Assembly (NCBI GenBank): GCA_019233165.1 | Contig: JAFAMS010000380.1 | Coordinates: 1-5,109 of the forward strand | Length of the DNA: 5,109 bases | Direction: 5' to 3' | From: Vulcanimicrobiota bacterium | Lineage (GTDB): Bacteria > Vulcanimicrobiota > Vulcanimicrobiia > Vulcanimicrobiales > Vulcanimicrobiaceae | Shown: in pieces, positions 1-4,938 of the stretch | Numbering within the stretch: the first letter of the stretch is position 1 | Layout: each line of letters begins with the position of its first letter | Notes under the pieces: generated by a model | The model's input: only the letters and a program-made list of their open reading frames with translations | Database searches by the model: none | What the model was told of the DNA's origin: nothing | Made by a program: the position numbers and the translations under genes

Positions 1-383
1 TCGAACGCGACCGAGAGCCCCATCTGGCCTTGCGCGAGCAGAAAGTGATAGCGCTCGTTCGTCTGCTTCGCGTTCCCGAACCCCGCGAACTGACGCATCG
101 TCCAAAGCCGCGCGCGATACATCGTGGCGTGGATCCCGCGCGTGTAAGGATACTCGCCGGGGAAGCTAAGGTCGCGCGCCAGATCGAGCTCGGCGACGTC
201 CTCCGGCCCGTAGAGCGGCTTGAGCGGGATGTCGGAGATCGTCCGGTCGATCGCGCCCGAGCCGGGGCCGTGCCGGCCGCGCGCTGCCTTAGCGGCCTTT
301 TTCGTCCACGCTTGCTGTTGTTCGCGGAATTCCGGATTCGGGTTCGCGCCCAGCCCGGTCGGCCGGTCGATCATCTTTGCCAT
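1..383 (-). CDS. B12-dependent acyl-CoA mutase large subunit, N-terminal part (cut by window edge)
   Basis: This is the first 127 residues of a methylmalonyl-CoA mutase family catalytic subunit, which rearranges the carbon skeleton of an acyl-CoA using adenosylcobalamin. The reading frame stays open to the window edge, so the protein is partial. Visible family motifs are a KPLYGPEDV segment at residues 55-63, [18 protein letters not shown] at about 75-92, [11 protein letters not shown] at 93-103, and GLSVAF at 122-127, where the substrate and corrin pocket begins. The Arg equivalents of P. shermanii Arg82 and Arg87 are kept, but Tyr75 is His85 and Tyr89 is Phe99. Phe at the latter site is the isobutyryl-CoA mutase (IcmA) state, so the substrate may be isobutyryl-CoA or a similar acyl-CoA rather than methylmalonyl-CoA. 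The ATG at 383 is preceded by GGAG with 6-nt spacing; an ATG at 374 is the alternative. It is probably the distal gene of the minus-strand operon. Family assignment is very sure; substrate is inference. Confidence 0.93.
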   Translation of the reverse strand, partial: MAKMIDRPTGLGANPNPEFREQQQAWTKKAAKAARGRHGPGSGAIDRTISDIPLKPLYGPEDVAELDLARDLSFPGEYPYTRGIHATMYRARLWTMRQFAGFGNAKQTNERYHFLLAQGQMGLSVAF

Positions 384-389
384 CGCACG

Positions 390-393
390 CTCC
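390..393 (-). promoter_or_regulatory. Ribosome binding site of the acyl-CoA mutase gene
   Basis: GGAG on the minus strand lies 6 nt before the ATG at 383. It supports that start over the internal ATG at 374. The rest of the 41-bp gap between this gene and the upstream oxidoreductase shows no hairpin that could end transcription, so read-through from the oxidoreductase is likely. Confidence 0.6.
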
Positions 394-424
394 AGGTTCG
401 CCTAGTCTCTCCCCCTTTCCCCAG

Positions 425-1417
425 CTACCGGACGCGGACGATCAGCTTCCCGAAGTTTTCGCCGCGGAGCATCCCGATGAGCGCGCGAGGCGCGTTTTCG
501 AGCCCGTCGACCACGTCTTCTCGATAGCGCAGCTTCCCTTCGCGAAGCCAGCCGCCGACGTCGGCGAGGAACTGCTTCGTGTGCGCTAGGTGGTCGAGGA
601 AGAGAAATCCCTCGATCAATGCGCGGTTCACCAGCAGCGGGCGCAAGTTCGGGCCGACCGGATCGCCGGTGGCATTGTACTGCTCGATGAGACCGACGAG
701 CGGGATCCGCGCGTGCAGGTTGATCCGACGCAGGACGGCCTCGAGAATGGTGCCGGCGGTGTTGTCGAAGTAGATGTCGATCCCGTCAGGGCAGTGCTTC
801 TTGAGCGCATCGTTGAGGTTCTCGGTCCGGCGGTCGATGCACGCATCGAATCCGAGCTCTTCCGTAACGTAGCGACACTTCTCCGCGCTTCCGGCGACGC
901 CGACGACGCGACAGCCCTTGATCTTCGCGATCTGTCCCGCGACCGAGCCGACTGCGCCGGACGCGGCGGAGACGACGACGGTCTCCCCGGCTTTCGGTTT
1001 GCCGATGTCAAGGAGCGCGCAGTACGCCGTTTGTCCGGGCATTCCGAGGATTCCGAGCGCGTACGTGAGCGGTGCGTTCTTCGGATCGAGCTTGATGACA
1101 CCGTCGCCGGTCGCGATCGAATACGTCTGCCAGCCGCCCTGCGAGAGCACGACCTCGCCCGGCGAAAACTTTGGATTCTTCGACTCGACGACCTCACCGA
1201 CGGTCTGACCGACCATCACCTCGCCGACCTCGACCGGTTTCGCGTACGATTTCGCCGCGCTCATGCGCCCGCGCATGTACGGATCGAGCGAAAGGTGCTG
1301 CGCCCGAACGAGCAGCTCGCCGTCGCCCGGCGACGGCACGGGTTCTTGGACGATCTCGAAATCGTCGGGCTTCGGCTCGCCTTCCGGACGTTTGGCGAGC
1401 AGGACTCGCGTGTTCAT
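425..1417 (-). CDS. NADP-dependent oxidoreductase, CurA / prostaglandin reductase type (MDR superfamily)
   Basis: A 330-residue cytosolic medium-chain dehydrogenase/reductase of the zinc-independent CurA (YncB)/leukotriene B4 dehydrogenase group. Members reduce the C=C bond of alpha,beta-unsaturated ketones and aldehydes with NADPH. Motifs seen are LSLDPYMRGRM at 43-52, the cofactor-binding loop AASGAVGSVAGQ at 151-162, YFDN at 216-219 and the typical C-terminal GENFGKLIVRV at 319-329. The length fits the family (about 330-345). The frame runs open upstream to 1678, but homology begins at MNTRVLLAKRPEGEP, which fixes the start at 1417. GAGGAG sits 10 nt before this ATG. The start overlaps the stop of the upstream membrane-protein gene as ATGA, so the two are probably translationally coupled. 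The substrate cannot be told from sequence. Symbol left blank because the family has many paralogues. Confidence 0.92.
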   Translation of the reverse strand: MNTRVLLAKRPEGEPKPDDFEIVQEPVPSPGDGELLVRAQHLSLDPYMRGRMSAAKSYAKPVEVGEVMVGQTVGEVVESKNPKFSPGEVVLSQGGWQTYSIATGDGVIKLDPKNAPLTYALGILGMPGQTAYCALLDIGKPKAGETVVVSAASGAVGSVAGQIAKIKGCRVVGVAGSAEKCRYVTEELGFDACIDRRTENLNDALKKHCPDGIDIYFDNTAGTILEAVLRRINLHARIPLVGLIEQYNATGDPVGPNLRPLLVNRALIEGFLFLDHLAHTKQFLADVGGWLREGKLRYREDVVDGLENAPRALIGMLRGENFGKLIVRVR

Positions 1418-1929
1418 CGTACGGTCGCTCCTCGTCCGGCGGATCGCTCGCGCGCGTAACCGGCTAGAAACTCGGTGTTGTACCAGGCATTCGGATCCTG
1501 CATCTCGCGGGTGACTTTGACGACCGGTTCGAGTCGCTCCCAGGCTTCGAGGATCAGTCCGCAATTGAAGTCGAGCAGCGCATTCTCCGCGATCAATCGC
1601 TGTTTGACGTAGATTCCCAGCTCCTCGAGGTACGCGAGGACCAAAATCTCCGGATGACGATCCAGCTCGACCTCCCACGACCGCGTCCGACCCAGCTCCG
1701 CTCTATACGCCGGGTCTCCCGCGCGAGCCGGGAACTCCTTGATGACGTAAGTCCAAGCGCGAACGAACGCGGGGTTCTTGATCTCCTCGATCATCTTTCG
1801 CGTCACGTCGAACTGCCCGGCGCGATGCATTTGCCGGAGCTGCCCCAGCGCTAAGAGCGCCGCGATTGCAATCACGACCGTCGAGACCATCGTACTAACC
1901 GCGGAGACGACACCCCAGTCAACGCTCAT
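1414..1929 (-). CDS. Small single-span membrane protein of unknown function, DUF4760-like
   Basis: A 171-residue protein with an N-terminal hydrophobic segment at about residues 7-29 (VVSAVSTMVSTVVIAIAALL), then a basic stretch (LRQMHRAG) and a soluble, mostly helical, Trp- and Glu-rich domain. This layout, one membrane anchor followed by a roughly 140-residue cytosolic helical domain with an FDVTRKMIEEIKNP-like segment, resembles DUF4760 proteins. That assignment is from memory and not certain, and no enzymatic motif is visible. Positive charges after the helix suggest the C-terminal domain faces the cytoplasm. The ATG at 1929 has no strong Shine-Dalgarno (only GAGAG about 15 nt upstream). 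An internal ATG at residue 14 would cut into the membrane helix and is less likely. The gene is first in the minus-strand operon, overlaps the oxidoreductase by 4 nt, and diverges from the DUF4258 gene. Confidence 0.8.
   Translation of the reverse strand: MSVDWGVVSAVSTMVSTVVIAIAALLALGQLRQMHRAGQFDVTRKMIEEIKNPAFVRAWTYVIKEFPARAGDPAYRAELGRTRSWEVELDRHPEILVLAYLEELGIYVKQRLIAENALLDFNCGLILEAWERLEPVVKVTREMQDPNAWYNTEFLAGYARERSAGRGATVR
1428..1433 (-). promoter_or_regulatory. Ribosome binding site of the CurA-type oxidoreductase
   Basis: GAGGAG on the minus strand, 10 nt before the ATG at 1417 and inside the 3' end of the upstream gene. It decides the start, because the frame is open for another 87 codons upstream but that stretch is out-of-frame coding sequence of the neighbouring gene. 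Confidence 0.55.
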
Positions 1930-1997
1930 GGGCGATGGGATGCGCTCTCATTCTAGCCGCCCCCTTGGCAGGCCGTCCGCGCGCCACAAAGATGGGC
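1930..1997. promoter_or_regulatory. Divergent intergenic region, likely promoters for both gene blocks
   Basis: These 68 bp are the only gap from which both operons could be transcribed. On the minus strand TAGAAT (1955-1950, five of six matches to a sigma-70 -10 box) would start transcription about 14 nt before the ATG at 1929, but no good -35 box lies at the right distance. On the plus strand TTGGCA (1965-1970) resembles a -35 box without a matching -10. The gap also contains one copy of a 17-nt direct repeat (1932-1948). The location is sound; the boxes themselves are weak. Confidence 0.35.
1932..1948 (+). repeat. 17-nt direct repeat, copy 1
   Basis: GCGATGGGATGCGCTCT occurs exactly here and again at 2054-2070, 122 nt away. 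This copy lies 2 bp upstream of the minus-strand start codon at 1929, where a repressor or RNA structure could act on that gene. It could equally be a scar of a short duplication. Confidence 0.6.
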
Positions 1998-2231
1998 ATG
2001 CGCGTCCGCTTTACCACCCACGCCCTCCAGCGCGGCGCCGAACGTGGAATAACGCGATGGGATGCGCTCTGGGTGATCTCGAATCCCGTTACATCAGCGC
2101 CCGGGTATGGCGGTATGACGAACCTGTGGGGATACACCCCAGGCACTCCCGGGAAGCGCATCCGAGTAACGATCGAGCTTAAAACAATGACCGTGATAAC
2201 GCTCGCGATCGCAGATCGCAGGTCCGAATGA
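1998..2231 (+). CDS. DUF4258 domain protein, possible toxin-like partner
   Basis: A 77-residue protein with the DUF4258 pattern: a beta-strand start RVRFTTHAL, His8, Arg12 and the ERGI signature at 15-18 (HA..R..ERGI), an NP pair at 29-30, a glycine-rich turn region (residues 36-52) and final strands RIRVTIE and MTVITLAI. DUF4258 is a small RelE/BrnT-like alpha/beta fold often found beside DUF2283, and some members are suspected toxins. No activity is proved for this one. The ATG at 1998 is chosen because homology starts with MRVRF; in-frame ATGs at 1992 and 1935 would add 2 or 21 residues without family character. No strong Shine-Dalgarno precedes it. Its TGA overlaps the ATG of the DUF2283 gene (ATGA), so the two products are probably made in a fixed ratio. 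It diverges from the membrane-protein gene. Confidence 0.82.
   Translation: MRVRFTTHALQRGAERGITRWDALWVISNPVTSAPGYGGMTNLWGYTPGTPGKRIRVTIELKTMTVITLAIADRRSE
2054..2070 (+). repeat. 17-nt direct repeat, copy 2
   Basis: Second exact copy of the repeat at 1932-1948. Here it is inside the DUF4258 gene and encodes part of its conserved core (TRWDAL). The coding copy is therefore likely the original and the intergenic one derived from it, or the match is by chance. Confidence 0.6.
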
Positions 2232-2491
2232 AACCCCTGATCGCCGTCGACGTCGATCCGGCGATACCGGCAGCCTACCTGCGGTATCGTAAGGGCGAGG
2301 TCGATCGAACCGTTGAGGTTACCGCGGATTGCTCCGTTGCCGTAGACGTCGACGACGCCGGGGTGCCGCTTGGAATCGAAATTCTCAATTTCGACGACCC
2401 TGATGTCGTCGATGCCGCACGTTCTTACGCTCGCGAACACGATCTTGCATTCCCACGCGACCTCTCGGGGGTTTTAGCGACATGGCGATAG
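2228..2491 (+). CDS. DUF2283 domain protein, possible antitoxin-like partner of the DUF4258 protein
   Basis: An 87-residue acidic protein. Residues 9-53 match the DUF2283 core: VDPAIPAAYLRYRKGEVDRT corresponds to the usual YDPEADALYIRL..G.V..T, followed by VEVTADCSVAVDVDDAG and the diagnostic VPLGIEIL strand at 46-53. After this come about 30 helical residues (DVVDAARSYAREHDL) not part of the core. DUF2283 proteins are commonly encoded next to DUF4258 or similar small proteins; the antitoxin role is inference. The gene starts within the DUF4258 stop codon and has a weak AGG 5 nt before the ATG. Its last 10 bases overlap the start of pxpA, so ribosomes ending here may re-start on pxpA. This is an unusual linkage for 5-oxoprolinase genes. 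Confidence 0.85.
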   Translation: MKPLIAVDVDPAIPAAYLRYRKGEVDRTVEVTADCSVAVDVDDAGVPLGIEILNFDDPDVVDAARSYAREHDLAFPRDLSGVLATWR

Positions 2492-3252
2492 CGGTTACGA
2501 CCGTCGACATCAACTGCGACATGGGCGAGAGCTTCGGCGCTTGGAAGATGGGCGACGACATGGAGATGCTCAAGGCCGTCACGAGCGCGAACGTCGCCTG
2601 CGGATTTCACGGCGGCGATTTCGAGGTGATGGCGGCTACGATGGCGGCGGCAAAAGCCAACGGCGTCTCGGTGGGAGCGCATCCCGGCTTTCCGGACCTG
2701 TGGGGGTTCGGGCGCCGTCGGCTTCCGTTCACGCCGGACGAGATCACGAAATTCCTCGTCTATCAAATCGGCGCGGCGAGCGGGATCGCATCGCTCGTCG
2801 GGCACAAGATCACGCACGTCAAAGCGCACGGCGCACTCGGGAACATGGCGGCCGAAGAGCTCGAGATCGCGCGCGCGGTCGCAAAGGCGACGAAGGCTTT
2901 CGACCCTAGCATGATCCTGCTCGTTATGCCCGGGACGCAGCTCGAACGCGCCGGCGAAGAGGCCGGGCTGCCGATGAAGCGCGAGATCTACGCCGACCGC
3001 GCTTACACCGACGAAGGCCAGCTCGTTTCGCGGAAGCTTCCCGGCTCCGTAATCCACGATCCGGAGCGCGTTCGCAAACGCGTCCTCGAGATGGTGCTCG
3101 AGGGCGCCGTCATCGCCGAGAGCGGAAAACGCTTGCCGCGCGCGATCGACAGCATCTGCTGTCACGGCGATACGCCCGGCGCGGTTCAGATCAGCCGTGC
3201 CGTCCGGCGCGGTTTGGAAGAAGCGGGGATCGCCGTCAAACCTTTTGCCTGA
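2482..3252 (+). CDS. pxpA: 5-oxoprolinase subunit PxpA (LamB/YcsF family)
   Basis: A 256-residue cytosolic subunit, close to the family's usual 245-260. Together with PxpB and PxpC it converts 5-oxo-L-proline, ATP and water into L-glutamate, ADP and phosphate, recycling the 5-oxoproline formed by spontaneous cyclisation of glutamine and glutamate. Family motifs are plain: D9-INCDMGESFG at 9-19, ANVACGFHGGD at 37-46, VGAHPGFPDLWGFGRR at 64-79, KAHGAL at 114-119, ADRAY at 171-175 and HGDTPGAV at 228-235. Two spots differ from the common form: KAHGALGN where KPHGALYN is usual, and FHGGDF where FHAGDP is usual. The acidic and His residues thought to line the active site are kept. The ATG at 2482 lies within the last codons of the DUF2283 gene, with GGGGG about 11 nt upstream. 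Identification is very sure. Confidence 0.95.
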   Translation: MAIAVTTVDINCDMGESFGAWKMGDDMEMLKAVTSANVACGFHGGDFEVMAATMAAAKANGVSVGAHPGFPDLWGFGRRRLPFTPDEITKFLVYQIGAASGIASLVGHKITHVKAHGALGNMAAEELEIARAVAKATKAFDPSMILLVMPGTQLERAGEEAGLPMKREIYADRAYTDEGQLVSRKLPGSVIHDPERVRKRVLEMVLEGAVIAESGKRLPRAIDSICCHGDTPGAVQISRAVRRGLEEAGIAVKPFA

Positions 3253-3904
3253 GTTTCTGAACGCCGGCGAGACCGCGCTCGTCGTCGAGTTCGGCAAGAC
3301 GGTCGATCCGCGATTGCACGACGAGGTGCTCGCGCTCGACGCAGCGCTCGCGGCGGCGAGCGTTGACGGCGTCGTCGAAACGGTGCCGACGTATCGCTCG
3401 CTGATGGTCCACTACGATCCGCGCAAGCTCGACCGTGAAGCCCTCGCCGAGCGGATTGAGACGCTGCTCGAGCGCTCCGACAAACCGGCGCTCACACCCG
3501 CGAAGCGCAGCGTCCCGGTCTGCTACGAGCCGCCGTACGCCGAAGATCTTCCGGCGCTCGCGCAGGCGCTCGGCATCGACGAGGCGCGGGTCGTCGCACT
3601 CTTTGGTGCGGCGACGTACCGGCTTTACATGTACGGCTTTTTGCCGGGATTCGCGTATCTCGGGAAACTGCCAAAGGAGCTCGAGATTCCGCGCCGGGCG
3701 ACGCCGCGGCCGCCGGTCCCGCCGGGAGCGATCCTCGTCGTCGGCGAGCAAGTCGTCATCGCGGGCGTCGCTATGCAGACCGGCTGGTACATGATCGGAC
3801 GGACGCCGCTGCGCCTCTTCGATCTCGAACGCGACCCGCCGTTCTCGTTTGCGGTCGGCGACGAGGTGACGTTCGAGCCGATCGCGGCGGCCGATTTCGC
3901 ATGA
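3245..3904 (+). CDS. pxpB: 5-oxoprolinase subunit PxpB
   Basis: PxpB pairs with PxpC to form the ATP-using part of 5-oxoprolinase. The N-terminal half (AGETALVVEFG at 7-17, VVETVPTYRSLMVHYDP at 43-59) is the carboxyltransferase-domain-1 small lobe. The C-terminal half holds the diagnostic YGFLPGFAYLGKLP (130-143), IPRRATPRPPVPPGA (148-162) and GWYMIGRTPLRLFD (180-193). Where many homologues have a QTGIYP...PGGW segment, this one has VVIAGVAMQTGW. I start it at the TTG at 3245, giving 219 residues against 218 in E. coli and an 8-nt overlap with pxpA. The alternative is GTG at 3197 (235 residues, 56-nt overlap), whose extra residues are just pxpA read in another frame. The stop overlaps the pxpC start as ATGA. 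Function sure; start moderately so. Confidence 0.92.
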   Translation: MPEFLNAGETALVVEFGKTVDPRLHDEVLALDAALAAASVDGVVETVPTYRSLMVHYDPRKLDREALAERIETLLERSDKPALTPAKRSVPVCYEPPYAEDLPALAQALGIDEARVVALFGAATYRLYMYGFLPGFAYLGKLPKELEIPRRATPRPPVPPGAILVVGEQVVIAGVAMQTGWYMIGRTPLRLFDLERDPPFSFAVGDEVTFEPIAAADFA

Positions 3905-4938
3905 TCCGCATTCTGAACGCCGGTCCTGGTACGACGATTCAGGATCGCGGGCGGTTCGGATATCTGCGCTACGGCGTCGTCGAGTCCGGGCCGATGGATT
4001 GGATCGCCTACGAGCTCGCGAATCGCGCGCTCGAGAATCCACCGAGCGCCGCCGCGCTCGAGATCGCGCTGGGCGGGATCGAGATCGTCTGCGAAGAGCG
4101 CGCCGAGCGCGTCGCGTTCGCCGGCGGCGGCTTCGCGTGGGAGCGCGACGGCAAACGGCTGCCGAGCGCGGCCGTCGTCACGCTCGCGCCGGGCGAACGT
4201 TTGCGCGCGGCGAGCGGCACGTGGGGGATGTGGACCTATCTTGCGATCGAAGGTGGCTTCGACGCGCCGGTCGTGCTCGGCAGCCGCTCGACGTACGCGC
4301 GCTGCGATATGGGGATGGTACCGCGCGCGGGGGATGCATTGTCGGCGGTCCCTCGACTCCGCGTTGCTTCGCAACGCTACGCTCGGGATGACACCGGGGT
4401 GTGCGCTATTGCCTCGTCGTTGCTGGCACGTTCCGAGCGCACGATTCGCGTTGTTCTTGGACCGCAGGATGATTATTTTACCGACGAGGCGCTTGGGATG
4501 TTGTTCGGCGAGAGCTTTGCAGTTTCGCCCAGGTTCGACCGGATGGGCTATTGGCTCGACGGACCGCAGCTCGCGCACAAGAACGGGTTCGACATCGTCT
4601 CCGATGGGATTCCGCGCGGTGCGATGCAGGTGCCCGGGAACGGCCGCGTCCTCGTTCTGATGGCCGATCATCAATCGACCGGCGGGTATCCGAAGATCGG
4701 GACGGTGATCCGCGCCGACTTCGGTCTCGTCGCGCAGCGCCGTCCCGGCGAAGCGTTGCGCTTTGCGTTAAGCGGCGTCGACGAAGCCCGCGCCGCGCTT
4801 CTGGCGATCTACGACGAGCTGGAGAAGCCCGTCGCGCTCGAACCGGTCGGCGCTCCGGTCCGCAGCGAGCTGCTCTTCGCGAGCAACTTGATAGGCGGTA
4901 TCGTCGACGTCAGCGACGATAGCGCGCGAGGATCGTGA
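3901..4938 (+). CDS. pxpC: 5-oxoprolinase subunit PxpC, with in-frame repeat insertion and long C-terminus
   Basis: The third 5-oxoprolinase subunit, of the biotin-dependent carboxyltransferase-like family (PxpC/YbgK, KipA in Bacillus). Motifs are the N-terminal LNAGPGTTIQDRGRFGYLRY at 5-24, SGPMDWIAYELANRAL at 29-44, LEIALGG at 53-59, VLGSRSTY at 125-132, VVLGPQDDYFTDEAL at 184-198, FDRMGYWLDG at 212-221, GIPRGAMQVPGNG at 236-248 and HQSTGGYPKIGTV at 257-269. It has 345 residues against about 310 in E. coli. Part of the excess is residues 149-165, encoded by a palindromic repeat-like sequence, in a linker where the family varies. The rest is a C-terminal tail from about 315 without family motifs. 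Since the insertion keeps the frame and all core motifs remain, the protein is probably functional. The start overlaps the pxpB stop by 4 nt; the end overlaps a convergent gene by 29 nt. Confidence 0.93.
   Translation: MIRILNAGPGTTIQDRGRFGYLRYGVVESGPMDWIAYELANRALENPPSAAALEIALGGIEIVCEERAERVAFAGGGFAWERDGKRLPSAAVVTLAPGERLRAASGTWGMWTYLAIEGGFDAPVVLGSRSTYARCDMGMVPRAGDALSAVPRLRVASQRYARDDTGVCAIASSLLARSERTIRVVLGPQDDYFTDEALGMLFGESFAVSPRFDRMGYWLDGPQLAHKNGFDIVSDGIPRGAMQVPGNGRVLVLMADHQSTGGYPKIGTVIRADFGLVAQRRPGEALRFALSGVDEARAALLAIYDELEKPVALEPVGAPVRSELLFASNLIGGIVDVSDDSARGS
4347..4395. repeat. Imperfect palindromic repeat-like element inside pxpC
   Basis: About 49 bp centred on a perfect hairpin, GCGTTGC-TTC-GCAACGC (4361-4377), flanked by CCTCGACTCC on the left and by GCTCGGGATGAC on the right. 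The ends GGTCCCTCGA and TCGGGATGACACC are roughly inverted copies of each other. The core GTCATCCCGAGCG...GAGTCGAGGGA pattern resembles, from memory, dispersed REP/MITE-like repeats found between genes in many unrelated bacteria. Here it lies in the coding sequence, and its reading (about residues 149-165, VPRLRVASQRYARDD) adds no stop. Only one copy is in the window, so its dispersed nature is inference. Confidence 0.6.

Noticed and set aside
384..424. Terminator or small gene between the oxidoreductase and mutase genes
   Set aside because: Only 41 bp, pyrimidine-rich on the plus strand, with no stem-loop and no open frame beyond the mutase ribosome binding site.
30..527. Plus-strand open frame of 165 codons
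   Set aside because: Antisense to the acyl-CoA mutase N-terminus and the oxidoreductase C-terminus; Arg/Pro-rich with no motif.
590..1459. Plus-strand open frame of 289 codons
   Set aside because: It lies antisense to the well-supported oxidoreductase, has a low-complexity Arg/Asp-rich translation and no family motif; an artefact of high GC.
1418..1678. N-terminal extension of the oxidoreductase up to 1678
   Set aside because: The extra 87 residues are the upstream membrane-protein gene read in another frame, and family homology begins at the ATG at 1417.
1935..1997. Longer DUF4258 protein starting at 1935
   Set aside because: The added 21 residues have no DUF4258 character and would use most of the divergent promoter gap; kept only as an alternative start.
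2205..2221. GCGATCGC palindrome and GATCGCA tandem pair
   Set aside because: Short, within the DUF4258 coding sequence, and GATC-type words are common throughout this window; best explained by base composition.
2425..3297. Minus-strand open frame of 290 codons
   Set aside because: Antisense shadow of pxpA and the end of the DUF2283 gene; no recognisable domain.
4361..4377. Hairpin as an intrinsic terminator
   Set aside because: It has no following T-tract and lies in the middle of the intact pxpC coding sequence.
3625..4674. Minus-strand open frame of 349 codons
   Set aside because: Antisense to pxpB and pxpC, whose motifs are unmistakable; its translation is Arg/Ala/Pro-rich without domains.
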